A stretch of 64,000 nucleotides of DNA, from contig NC_070560.1 of assembly GCF_026914185.1 (NCBI RefSeq), positions 7,555,501 through 7,619,500 on the forward strand. Reading direction: 5' to 3'. The stretch comes from Puccinia triticina. Taxonomy: Eukaryota > Basidiomycota > Pucciniomycetes > Pucciniales > Pucciniaceae. Shown here piece by piece: positions 29,188-39,795 of this stretch. The stretch's first letter is position 1, and every line of letters starts with the position of its first letter. The translations under genes and the position numbers were made by a program. Under the pieces are notes generated by a model. The model had not been told where the DNA came from and searched no databases. It worked only from the letters and a program-made list of their open reading frames with translations.

Positions 29188-30981
29188 TGTGGTGGTCCCT
29201 CTTGTGGCCAGCTAGTCAGGAGCATCACCGCCGCCAGCAACATCAAGATCAAGATTCCATTCCCTTCTCACCCCTCAAGACTCAAGAATTCACCTCTCCC
29301 CATCTCTCCTCATCTTTGCATCTCCTCTCCTTCTCAGTCCCCATCACCCTTCATTTTTCTTGGTCCTAACACAGCGGCTGCTGTGGGTTTATTTCCTTGT
29401 TTGTTTCTGGTTTTCTCCTTTTTCTGTTTGTTCCGCCTATCTCTTCTTTTCTTTCTTCCTTCCCTGTCTGTGGCTCTTTTCTTTCTGTCTCCTCATGCTG
29501 TGTTTTCTTTTAGTTTCCTTTGTGCTGTTTCTTTTCTCCGCTTCTTTGTTGGTTTCTTTCTGCTGTTTTGTGTGTGCGCGCGTGTAGCGCGCGGAGGATG
29601 TGATGAAATGTATGTGAAATGTCACCCTGAGTCCAAGTTCAGCTCAAACTTGGATGATGGGTGGCCATGGCATTCTGATCTGCAGAATACGGTGTGGAAC
29701 TACTCAAAGGGGAGAATAGAGCTTGGAAGGGAAATGGATATCAACACTAGTACTAATGTAAGCTATGCAAGGGTGCTGATGAGGCTGCCTTCCTGACTAA
29801 TGCTGAGGGGATGAGAGTAACACTAAGAAAAAGAAGAAAAAGGTGTGGCTGATTTCTGCTTGATCTTAGGAGCTAGTGCTATGAGCTTAACTACTGACTA
29901 CTGAGGGTAAGAGAGTTGGAGCAATGGTTGAAAGGGGGGGGGGAAAGCAATGGGCAATGGTTCAATGGCAATGGGTTGATGAGAATGGGCACTTATAATT
30001 TCTGTATCTAAAATTATCTATAAATTCTGCATAAGGTACAAGTGAGGAGGGAAGGACAGTTCTTATATGAAAGGAGGGATGAGCACAGACAGTGGGGGCA
30101 TTCTGGCTATGGGAATAAAGGAATGTACAAATGGGGAAGAGTGATGTGAACATGGTAACAGTATGTAATGATGAGCAATGCTGAAAGGAGAATGCTGGTT
30201 ATGGGAATAAAAGAATGTACTAATGGGGAAGAGTGATGAGAACATAGTAACTACTTGTAATGATGAGCACTACTGAAAGAGGTAAGCACAGATCCAATGA
30301 TGTAAGGTGTACAATAGGAATAGTACATAATGAGAAATGTATGTAAAGGGTTTAGTATGTGAGAATAATTATGTAAAAGGAATGTACTGTAATGATTCAA
30401 CTAAGCTACTAATGGAATGAGTGTTGTAACTAATGAAGACTGTAAGGTTTCTGTAAGTCTCATATCCTCTATAACTACTGAACCATTGAAGATAAGGGGG
30501 TACTATGTATGAGTGACTATAGGTAAAATTTGGCGTAGAATCTGAATATGCAATAATAATGAGGTATTTGTGAAGGGTTATGGGGAAATGGGCAATGTAA
30601 TGATGAATATGTATAAAGGAAAGCAATAAAATACTACTTATGGTTTGGAATTGAGCACCACAACGGTCCATCAGGAGTTTATAGATCAGATCTTCAGAGT
30701 CCGAACCTTTGAGCTCCGCTCGCCCATCATCATCATCCAGAGTTTCCCAGATCCCTTGCTTCCTCATTCTTAAGATCACATTTCCCCACCCTTTTAAAAT
30801 AACAACCGCCGCCGAGGATCCAAACCCCCCGGCGAACATCTCAAAACCACCACCAAAACCTCCAGCTATCCTTGATCTTTTTCCGCGCTCATCTCTACAG
30901 ACCACCGCCACGAGGGCAGCCTAAACAGCACTTCTCCCCTCACACGACTGCCGCCGCTTAGCACGGACAGGAGTCCCTCAC
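29188..30981 (+). repeat. LTR-A solo LTR, split by LTR-C
   Basis: It starts TGTGGTGGTCCC and ends GGAGTCCCTCA, with a perfect 4-bp duplication CCGT (29184-29187, 30982-30985). Without the nested LTR-C (29693-30662) it is about 820 bp, near the length of the Ty3-1 LTR, with which it shares the TCCAAGTTCAG inverted motif and the GAGGGCAGC terminal segment. It inserted into the 3' part of Ty3-2 pol or just beyond it. Confidence 0.75.
29693..30662 (+). repeat. LTR-C solo LTR, 970 bp
   Basis: TGTGGAACTACTC to GAGCACCACA, flanked by ACGG (29689-29692, 30663-30666). It is the uninterrupted counterpart of the copy at 6237-8637. Removing it restores the LTR-A match GAATACGG / TCCATC seen intact near 61655. 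Confidence 0.8.
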
Positions 30982-31377
30982 CGTCCTCTTCCAACACCGC
31001 TTCCGAACCAGAATCCTTGTTGCTAGATGCCGCATCCGTGTCCTCCGCACCATCTGAGCTCGCTGAAGACAAGACTTCCTCAGGGACCCGAACCTCCACC
31101 TCAGAATCATCAGATCCCGCGGTCTTGTAGAAATCCGTAGATCCCCGTGCATAAAACCGCTTGACATGCGTCGCCGCCGCCCGCCGCTTCAGACGCGTCC
31201 CGTCCAGTTCCTCCAGCTCATAACTTCCACCAGGAAATTGCGACACAATGCGATAAGGACCATTCCATTAGTTAGCAAAAAGCTTACCCCACTGAGAATC
31301 GAGGCTACAATTGTAAAGGAGAACCAATTCCCCCTTGCGGAGAGAATCCCGCAAGCGATGAGAACACCGACGGTCCC

Positions 31378-32375
31378 TGACAGCTCTGTTTATGAAGCTT
31401 AGGGCAAAAAACCCGTCAAAATAAGGGTTTTGGGCCCTAGCACTATAACTGTGCTGATGTAAACACTAGTAATGTAAATTACTAAACTTGTTACGTGGTA
31501 ATTTGGCCACTACAAGGGTTTTAAACACTCTTTTAAAAAGAGGAAGATTTATTATGTAATTAATAATATATAATTATTAATTACAGGGAATAAATTTGGC
31601 ATATAAAAAGTGGTTGGTAAGCGCTTAAACTGATTGGCTGCTTGTCAGAGGCGGAGGTCTCACGGCAACTACTTTTAAGGATAAAGCTTGTAAATATGCT
31701 AATAAGGGATTTTTGATATTTTTTAAGGTTTAATCCAGTGGATTTTACGTGCTGGGGATGGTTTAAAAGGGAAAAGAGGCTACAATAGTAGCAGGGGAGA
31801 ATATTCACGGCAAACTTACAGTTTATGGGCGGTGAATGGTCTGGGGGATCTTTTCCTGAGGGCCAAATAGGCCTCTATTTATAGAGGGGACTTCAGTGGG
31901 CGTAATCACTGAGTCCTTTTCTCCCTATGGGAGTATCCAGGGCTGTAGCCGTGAAAAGGGCTTGGCTGTGGGTATTTTAATTGTATTAAAATAGACTAAT
32001 TTCCCTGACTCTGTCACATGACATGTTTATAACCAATTGTCATGTGAAAAAGCTTCAGTAGAAATCTACATAATACTTTCACGGGGTATTTTTACACGAG
32101 TAATATTACTCATTATTGTACAACAGTTTATTTTTATGTACTTTAATTGTTTTACTAATTTTTTGTATGTAATACTATTTTTGGGCGCTTTCTGTGGCCA
32201 ATTCTTAATTATACAATTAGTACATGAAGGAATAGGAATAAGGGGGTACTTTAAGTGGGTGACCCCCCTTAATTTATGATGAGGAATCTGATTCTGCAAT
32301 AATAATTTAATAAGTATTATTATTTACTGAGTTATTGCAGTCTTTTGGATACTTGATGTATCTCTAAGGCTGACA
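31378..32375. repeat. Solo LTR, 998 bp, in the Ty3-2 integrase
   Basis: It begins TGACAGCTCTG and ends AAGGCTGACA, flanked by GTCCC (31373-31377) and GTCCA (32376-32380), a 5-bp duplication with one mismatch. Excising it with one duplication restores the integrase frame with the same spacing as Ty3-1 in this region. It contains a TATTTATAG-type box near 31876 and no genes. Confidence 0.75.
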
Positions 32376-35199
32376 GTCCAAATACCGGACCGCCTTAGCA
32401 CGACTCTCCTTAAGGCGCGTCGCCGCCTTTGCGATAACTGAATCCCGCCGCAACAGCTGCTCCGATCGCACCAAAAGCAAGTCGTCCGCCGATTTAACTT
32501 TCCACCAGTCTACCGCCAGATACGTGAACATCTCTATATCTACCGGCAAGACCGGCTGACACCCAAACAACATTTTGTACGGCGAATACCCCGTCGTCTG
32601 CTTAGTGGAAATCTGATCGGCAAACAAAACGGCGGGCAGATACTGCTGCCACTTCTTACCGTCCTCGCCACACAGTTTCACCAGAGCGCTCTTGATTGGC
32701 TGATGGCCATGCTCAATCATTCCCGCACCTTCTGGGTAGTACTCCGTCACTTTACCAAACTTAGCGCCACACGACTCCACCAATTTCCGCAAGCCGCCAC
32801 AAAATTCCGCACCGCCGTCCACCGTGATAAGTCACACACTCCCGAACCGCGCAAACCAGTCCTCTTCCAAAAACTGCTTGACTTTTGCCGCCGTAAGATT
32901 AACCAGAGGTCGCACCTCCACCCAGCCGGAAAGATCATCTCGCGCTACGATCAGGTACTTGAATTTCCCTGCCTTAATGTGCACCGCATCCATAGATATC
33001 CTACTGAATAGCGTGTCCGTTTCCGTAGGCTTCCTGATCTCTTTAGGCAGACGCTGACTACGCCTCTGGCATTGCTCGCAACTCCACACCCATTGCCGCA
33101 CACTCCTTGTAACACCCGGCCACCAAAACCGCGACTGCACTCACCGTCTAGTTTCCGCTTCGCCTCAATGACCCAGCTCCTTGTGCAAACTCCGCAGGAC
33201 AGCTTCCTGATTGATGCGCCGCGTCACTACCACCAAGTGCACCAGTGCGCTCCGACGCCATAGTTGACCCTCATGCACAAAGAAGTTCGCCGCTTTAGGC
33301 TTGATCCAGCGCTGAACTGTCGGCCCAATTCCCGCAGGATAACAAAGAGTCGTCAGGAACACCACCAAGTACTTGTACCTCGGCGTCTGAGTCACTGGCA
33401 AGCCTTCGCCCCCCTTCACGGCCGCATCCTTCGCCATTTGCACATCAAGAATCCGCCGCTCCACGTCCAGCTGTTCCGCCAACGCAAATCGATCCTCATC
33501 GTCACCCAGGGGAATGCAGGAAAGCGCGTCCGGCAACGTGAACGCCTTGCCCGACACGTGCACCACTTCGAAAGAAAACAGCTGCAAGAATGCCACCCAC
33601 CGCGTCATAGGGGCATTAGGCAACAATGGACAGTTGATCATCCGCACCAACGCCTCCGCATTGACCAGTAATTTGAAATAGATGCCCCACAGTATGTGTT
33701 GCAATCTCCGCACGATTTTTGCCACTCCGCACAGCTCCAACTTCGGCTGAGAATACCGCGACTCCACATCTGTAAACGTCACCGATTCATACAGCACGGG
33801 CCGATCCTTCCCGCCCTCTTCCTGGGTGAGTACTCCGCCTGCACCAAACTCACTTGAGTCCACTGCCAAACGTTATCGTAGTCGAGTTCCTTTAACAAGA
33901 TCTTTTGGCCTACTATGTCCTTCAGCATTGCGAACGCCTCATCACACTCTTGGGTCCAGTTCCACTCCGCATTCTTGCGTGTCAATCTCCGCATTGGACT
34001 CGCAATTTCCACAAACCTCTCGATAAACATGCGCACAAAACTACATAACCCGAGGAACTGCAGGATATGAGACGCCGTGCGTGGTTTTGGCCAATCCAGT
34101 ATCTTGTTCCGCTTAGGTTCCGCAACCCGCCGTCCGTCTTTAGACACCTTGTGCCCTAGGACCTCCAGCGCCGGTACACAAACCGCAAACTTCTTTCCTG
34201 AAACCGTAAGGCCCGCTTCCTCGATCCAAAACAAAACCCGCTCCAGAGCCACCGCGTATTCCCAGATAAACCAAGGAATATTAGGATTCTCCGCCAAGGT
34301 CGCTCCGCCGTAGTCACTCCTCGGTCCTTTCACAGCCTCATTGTCGATAAATATCTGCGCCGTATGAGGTAACTCATCCTGAAGGATCCAGGACATCTGC
34401 GCCTGATACACCGCCACCGAATTAGTAGCCCCCTGCAGAAGCCAAGTAAGCTGCAAGCGCCCCAATTACGTCTCGAACGCCGTTAGCGGCCTTGACTCCG
34501 TATGCAATGCCCGCTGGTCATATCCGCCCATTACGTCCACCAGACCATAGCAAACCCGCCCCGCCATAGTGTCAATGAACTCCTCTATGCGTGGCGGCAA
34601 CCCAGCGTCCCGTATAGTGACCGAATTAAGCCGTTGCAAGTCGTGCACGATCCGCAGACTCTTCTTGTCCTGCTTAATTACCGCAAAGATCGGAATAGAG
34701 TAGCTGGAGCATGATTGCTCATACAACCCCGTCCGCAACCGTTCCCGCACCAGCTCCGTCATCTCTCCCCAAATCGCCGCTGGTATAGGGATGGGCCGTA
34801 TCTGCCATGGCTCATGCGGAACCGTGGGTATTCGATAAGGATCCCCAATACTCCGCTTGAGTAAGCCCCAATCTTCCAGTCCGAATGACAATGCCTTCTC
34901 CCGCAACGTGATGGCTTCGGCCAATAAGTGGAACTCCTCCTCGTGGAGCCATTCCGGTGGCCCAAAGTTGAGACTGGCCATCCGTTCCGCCGTAATTTGC
35001 TTCGTCGGCTCGAACCTTGGTGGGACCTGGTGCAGAGGTGTCTTGAAGGGATCCCGGCTCCACTTGATCTCCCTCAATGGTGGGTTGAGCTCCTGCGGCA
35101 TCGCCACATTCCGCGGCTGCACCTTCTTTGCCACTGGTTTATACCTTCCCCCGTTGACTCGGCCCATTCTTGCTTCACCGTCGCCGCCGATTGTCCTGG

Positions 35200-35305
35200 C
35201 TACAATCAAACCCCTGCGCAGACGTCTCATTTTGCTCACGACCATGGCACAATGGTAGGGTTTTGTAGAAAGCCAACTTGGAAGTGCATACTTGGGAGGA
35301 CTTAC
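35200..35305 (-). other. Intron-like repeat copy F in Ty3-2 (106 nt)
   Basis: Minus strand, GTAAGTCCTCCC to GTTTGATTGTAG. It shares the donor, the TGCACTTCC and the CGTGAGC core with copies A-E of Ty3-1 and occupies the equivalent place between gag-protease and RT. Confidence 0.5.
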
Positions 35306-35399
35306 TTGTACACTGCTCGCCTCCGCCGCGCAGCTCCCGATTTCCGCACCAGTTTTTCCGCTCTTGTCCATTCCCGCTTTCCACTCGTCACTCGTCCCT

Positions 35400-35486
35400 G
35401 TCGCAGAGCAACGGCTCACCACAGTGGCGCTGTGGTAGTGCTTTGATCCTTCCACACTCAGAGATGCACACAATGGAAAGCTCACT
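35400..35486 (-). other. Intron-like repeat copy G in Ty3-2, acceptor unclear
   Basis: Minus strand, starting GTGAGCTTTCC at 35486 and retaining TGCATCTCTGAG and GGTGAGCCG core motifs. A clear acceptor was not identified; the 3' limit is approximate. Confidence 0.4.
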
Positions 35487-35639
35487 TTGGTATTGAACTG
35501 CCTCGCCGTGCCTTCGCCAATACCCTCCCGCTTCTTAAATGTCGACCGTCCAGGCTGAGTCGAAGCCTCCTCCGCCCGGATAGCTCGGCCAACAACTAGA
35601 AATCCTCACAGTGATGCAGTGCCCCATTGCCCACCTCCG

Positions 35640-37616
35640 TCACCCAATCTTTTGAGGCTGGCAGATGATCGTCTCGTACTGCTTCCTGTGAGTCCCTTCC
35701 ACCCGCATCACTTCCTCTTGCCTTGCGGGACAGAAACGCAGCTGTGCTTTAAAGGCAAAGAGCGCTGGTCGATCAAGGATGATCTCGTGAGACCTAGTCA
35801 CCAAGAACGATAACTTCTTGACCACTCTCGCCACCTCCACGGTCTCCGCCTCCGCTACCCCGTCCACTTCACAAGTAAACCCACCCATCGTGCGGATTTT
35901 TATGTGAGTCTTCCGCAGCACCAAGTTAGCCTCCAACACCAAATCCGCCGGGAGAATGTTGATCATTGACCCCGTGTCAATCATAGCCCATTTTGTGACG
36001 TTTCCTACCCTCATACTCACGTATCCCAGTGGGCAGGACACGGCCGTAGATGGTAGAACGGGAATTGAGTCCAGCAAGTGTCCAAACTCCGCACACTTAA
36101 CCTCTGCAGTTTCTGCGTTAGTGGTGACAGCCTTCGCCGCTGGCTTCCTTTCACCTGACGCCTCTTTCAACACGCTGATCATCTCATCCGCCATCACCGG
36201 GGAAATTGCCGCCAGCTCCCTCAAGGTAAGGGCTACCGTGGTTTCCGCGCCCATTGCTCGCCGTGCAACTTCTGCCGCCTTTTTCTTGTTTCCCCCCGCC
36301 ACCGGAGCTACCGGAAGCTGCTTGACCGGCTCCGGTCTGGCTCTAGGAGCGGGAACGGGATCCAAATCCATCTTCTCCAAACGCTCCCCTAAGAAGACTT
36401 CCCCCGTTTGGACGCACTTCACACTGCTGGCCACTGCCGGTGGCTTCCACACCATGCCCTTGACCATCCCAATATTCACTTTCCCTTCCACCTCTTTTCC
36501 TTTTGACAAAGGTTGCCCGGCCTGCACCACGTCCCTCGGAACCGGTCCATCCACTGGCGTACGATCCGGCCAAAAGAAGGCGCGCCCCCACGAGGAAACT
36601 TTTCCCACAGCCCGATCCGTTTTGAAGTACTCGCACTGATTCCGCATATGGCCAGTTTCCTTACAGTAGTCACATACCGGAGGTCCTCGCCTCCACGGCG
36701 GCATCCCGCCAGCCTGCGGAGCACCGTCCGTCGGAGGAACCGTGGGAGCGGCTGCTGGTGCCATGACCGCCTGTTGTTCCTTCGGTTGCTTATGCGCTGC
36801 TTTCTGCATGAACAGCTTCAATTCTTTCAGCGTATCCGCCAGGTCACTCACGTCTTTGACCGTCACCGGCGCCTGTGGAGCCGGTTCCACCCTCACAACT
36901 GCATCTCCTTGGCTGTCGCTCATGAGCTCCAACACTTCAAGTTCCGCCTTGACAGCGGAGCGCAGCTCCTTCATGCTGGGCAGCAGTTTCGGCCCACCTA
37001 GCCGTGGTTTGACCATCAGTCCTCGCTTGTTAAGTCCCCGAAGCACCTTCTCAGTGAAGGTCCGGTCGAATCCCTTCAAGAAAATCCGCTTTGTCGTACC
37101 CATAACGGCTGTCACGATCTCGTTCCGCTCCAGATACCGCAGAACCTGGTCGAAACTGGTAATGTAGGACACATACTCCGCTCTTGTCCACACACCGCCC
37201 TTTTCCGCACGCTCCAAGGCCACTTTCTCGAAGTCACTCTCCCAATACCTGGGTCCACGATCTTCCCACCTCTCAAGTATCTCCTCCTTGAGCTTGGTCC
37301 AATCCTTACTCTCGAACCCCTTCATGTCCTCGAATTCCCGCAAGTCCACGCCTTCCGGAAAGAAGTTGACAACCTGGTACGCTTTATCCGCTTCCGTCAG
37401 ACCTTCTTGCAGAGCCGCTCTTTTGAACCGGTCGATAAAACGCTCCACTTCCGCCTCTGAAAACTTAAGGTGCGGATAATCCCTGGGCCGTATCTTCGCT
37501 TCGCTCGGCGCAGGAGCCGCAGGTCGTTGTCCACCCAGCGCTTCTTCCATGGTCTCGTCTTCTGTCTCCTCTGGTCGAACTCCGTAGGTTCCGCTCGTCG
37601 TTCCTCCCGCTGACAC
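35640..37616 (-). CDS. gag: Ty3-2 gag and aspartic protease (658 codons)
   Basis: The frame is open although the rest of the element is broken. A CX2CX4HX4C knuckle (CDYCKETGHMRNQC) lies near residue 312. The protease active site AMIDTGS is near 545 and the later ILDRPALF matches the flap-distal motif. The N-terminal capsid-like region aligns in layout with Ty3-1 gag. The stop at 35640 has no slippery heptamer like that of Ty3-1. An intact gag beside a dead pol could in principle still make particles usable in trans. Confidence 0.85.
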   Translation of the reverse strand: MSAGGTTSGTYGVRPEETEDETMEEALGGQRPAAPAPSEAKIRPRDYPHLKFSEAEVERFIDRFKRAALQEGLTEADKAYQVVNFFPEGVDLREFEDMKGFESKDWTKLKEEILERWEDRGPRYWESDFEKVALERAEKGGVWTRAEYVSYITSFDQVLRYLERNEIVTAVMGTTKRIFLKGFDRTFTEKVLRGLNKRGLMVKPRLGGPKLLPSMKELRSAVKAELEVLELMSDSQGDAVVRVEPAPQAPVTVKDVSDLADTLKELKLFMQKAAHKQPKEQQAVMAPAAAPTVPPTDGAPQAGGMPPWRRGPPVCDYCKETGHMRNQCEYFKTDRAVGKVSSWGRAFFWPDRTPVDGPVPRDVVQAGQPLSKGKEVEGKVNIGMVKGMVWKPPAVASSVKCVQTGEVFLGERLEKMDLDPVPAPRARPEPVKQLPVAPVAGGNKKKAAEVARRAMGAETTVALTLRELAAISPVMADEMISVLKEASGERKPAAKAVTTNAETAEVKCAEFGHLLDSIPVLPSTAVSCPLGYVSMRVGNVTKWAMIDTGSMINILPADLVLEANLVLRKTHIKIRTMGGFTCEVDGVAEAETVEVARVVKKLSFLVTRSHEIILDRPALFAFKAQLRFCPARQEEVMRVEGTHRKQYETIICQPQKIG

Positions 37617-37968
37617 CGCTGGTCAATTGTTCAGGGTGCTCCGCTGGTACAACTGTCGCCTCCTTGCTGCAATTGACTGATTAGGTGAAAACTGACTCCG
37701 CGCTGACAAAAAAGATATCTGTCCTAGTCTTGGTCCTCCCGCTGATACCAACCACGATTGTCTTTTGGCTGGTCTTGAAGAAGAACCTTCTCTGTTTTCC
37801 GCAATTACTGTGTCTCCACTGTCCGAGCCGCCTGATCCAATCTGAGATTCTTCGTCACCTGGAGTAAAGAATTTGCCTTCCAAAGGGTTCATTCAACGTT
37901 TCCGCGCAAGTCTAGTTCCCGAGTATCCAATAACGACACAAAGTTGGGTTCCCGGCCAGACCCCCACT

Positions 37969-38842
37969 TGTGAGAAAGAAAGCTGGTTGGCTGGTGAAGA
38001 TTGTCCGCTGGCCGCCTTCTTCAAGAATATTGATGTCCGGGCTGTGTGATTGTCGGTAACTCGGCTCCACACTGCTACTTTCTGCTAGCCTTCAGCGCTC
38101 CTCTACTGAGCCTGATCTATAGCATAATAATCCGCAAGTGAATAAAGCTCCGCACTTTGTAAGTGCAAGAATCCGCAGTAACTCTCCAATAAGAATAAGA
38201 ACACAGATAATCTCCCAATAACTCTCGTACGTCCGTAGTTTTAAGTACAATGATGAGTGAAATCCGTAATAATTTGATAGGATAAAGATTATAGGATGAT
38301 GAAAAGAGAGGAGAAAATCCTGAGCCACCCCCGTCCTTCCCTCCACGCATGTCACCGTTCCCACCCGATCCCGCACACCTGACACTTTCCCGCACTAGTC
38401 CTCCAGCTCTGCCTGCTATCCCACTCGTCACTCTCTCAGACTCCGCTCCTCTCCGACGCTTGTCCTCCCACCGTCCTCTGTCTAGCCCCTGTCAGTCTTT
38501 CTCTTGCCACCACCTTCACCCCGGTTCCACCCGCTAGTGGAACCCGCTCCGGCTGTCATGGCTCACCCGCTGACGCACCGCTGCTACCAACCCACGTGTG
38601 TAGTCCCGCCGCAGTCCAGCCCTGTCTTTTCCGCTCCAATCCAAATACCCGATCCAAAATCCGCGATCCGTGCATTCTAATCCGCGCGTGACTTTCTGTA
38701 AGATTTCCTAGCGTGCTTTCCTGACCTCATCCTCAGTGCTTATGTCACTGGAATGCACTCTGCCTGAGCGGCTTTATGCATTCCCCGCCCGCGCTATCCC
38801 CGCGTGGACATTCTACCGCGCTTGCCTATATAAATCACCACA
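37969..38842 (-). repeat. Ty3-2 5' LTR (874 bp)
   Basis: TGTGAGAAAG at 37969 to ATCACCACA at 38842. On the minus strand the sequence following the LTR is AGTGGGGGTCTGGCCGGGAA, where a primer-binding site is expected. I cannot name the primer tRNA, and it is not the tRNA-Tyr tract of Ty3-1. Confidence 0.88.
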
Positions 38843-38879
38843 CCGGTCAACAGATACATGCAAGAGTCTCCCGGGAGGG

Positions 38880-39540
38880 ATCCCTCTTGAACCACTGTTT
38901 GACAAAGCAGTCGGCCAGGAGGGATCCCTCCCGGGCGACTCTTGTATGTATCTGTCATCCGGGAGGGATTCCTCCCGGACAGCTGGTGTATGAAGCAGTC
39001 GTCCGGAAGGGATCCCTCCCGGGGGACTGTTGTATGGGGCCGTCGTCCGGGAGGGATCCCTTCCGGACGGCTGTTGTACAAAGCAGTCGGCCAGAAGGGA
39101 TCCCTCCCGGGCGACTCTTGTATGTATCTGTCGTCCGGGAGGGATTCCTCCCGGACAACTGGTGTATGAAGCAGTCGTCCGGGAAGGATCCCTCCCGGGC
39201 AGCTGTTGTATGGGGCCGTCGTTTGGGAGGGATCCCTCCTGGACGACTGGTGTATGAAGCAGTCAGCCAGGAGGGATCCCTCCCGGACAACATTTGTATG
39301 AAGCAGTTGTCCGGCAGGTGACAACTGTTATGCAAGGCCATCGTCCTGGAGGGATTTCTCCCGGGCGACTGTTAGAGGGATTCCACCCGGTCAACTGTTG
39401 TGTTATGTTGTCGACCGGGACGGAGTCCTCCCAGGCAAGACAGTTGCATATAGCTGTCAACCAGGAGGTATTCCGCCCAGTCAACTGTGGTGTTGCGTTG
39501 TTGACCAGGGGCAGGAGGGATTCCTCCTGCTTGAAGGGGT
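38880..39540. repeat. Array of 43-bp palindromic units, right arm
   Basis: It continues the GGGAGGGATCCCTCCC array beyond Ty3-2, with spacers now in the opposite orientation and in the same four-spacer cycle. Before the Ty3-2 insertion the two arms formed one large inverted repeat centred near 38900. Units decay after about 39330. Confidence 0.75.
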
Positions 39541-39795
39541 GCTCGTATGTATTCTGCTGTGCCAGCTGAGCAGCTCAAAACAAACTGTGCACAAAGTCAG
39601 TGTGGTGGCTGGTGTAGTTAAGCAGAGTCTGAACATACTGCTTAGCCTGAGCTAATCCATAAAAATACATGGAATCAACCAGGAATAAAGCTGGACAAAC
39701 TCAGGTATGTGGCATTGTATCAGCCCGGATCTGGCATGTCAACTGACACCAGTTTCTCAAGTTTTTTTCATAGTGTATGTAACTTCCCATCGTTG

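Larger units (their letters stand above)
30986..35485 (-). pseudogene. pol: Ty3-2 pol, broken by stops, frameshifts and a solo LTR
   Basis: Homologous block by block to Ty3-1 pol. 34466-35485 holds the leader and the RT N-terminal part (VVHDLQRLNSVTIRD). 33779-34465 holds the RT core, where the catalytic motif reads FIDN instead of FIDD. 33165-33869 is RNase H (MAVDSSEFGAGGVL). 32832-33140 and 32364-32822 are integrase, with MDAVH, TVDGGAEF and a YYPEGAG region. 30986-31377 is the C-terminal GPY region and an acidic tail. A TAA at about 34455 breaks the RT, frames shift near 33860, further stops occur near 33160 and 32830, and a 998-bp LTR (31378-32375) splits the integrase C-terminus. It is non-functional. 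Confidence 0.85.
26155..38842 (-). mobile_element. Decayed Ty3/gypsy element (Ty3-2), 12.7 kb with nested insertions
   Basis: LTRs at 26155-27012 and 37969-38842 flank gag-protease and broken pol on the minus strand; the target duplication is CCGG (26151-26154, 38843-38846). The gene order, the protease within gag and the intron-like repeats between gag and RT match Ty3-1, so it belongs to the same lineage. Between the pol end and the 3' LTR it carries about 4 kb of extra sequence: an antisense Zn-cluster-like gene and two nested solo LTRs. A third solo LTR splits the integrase. The polypurine tract (CTGGGGCGGA) adjoins the left LTR on the minus strand. Confidence 0.88.
24356..39775. mobile_element. 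CACTA-type element, about 1.8 kb originally, expanded to 15.4 kb by nested LTR elements
   Basis: The left end CAATATGAAAAAAACTCAAG and right end GTTTTTTTCATAGTG are inverted copies of the TIR at 6838-7935, extending through TCAGTTGACATGC. TAT flanks both ends (24353-24355, 39776-39778). The outer flanks are continuous with each other when compared with the uninterrupted MITE at 58002-58316, which acts as an empty site. Subtracting the solo LTR at 24595-25546 and the Ty3 element at 26155-38842 leaves about 1.8 kb of non-coding, strongly palindromic sequence. No transposase was found, so it is non-autonomous. Confidence 0.7.

Noticed and set aside
31378..32375. DNA transposon with 7-bp CTGACAG duplication
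   Set aside because: Taking CTGACAG as the duplication leaves the integrase out of frame; treating the sequence as a TG...CA LTR with a GTCCC/GTCCA duplication restores it.
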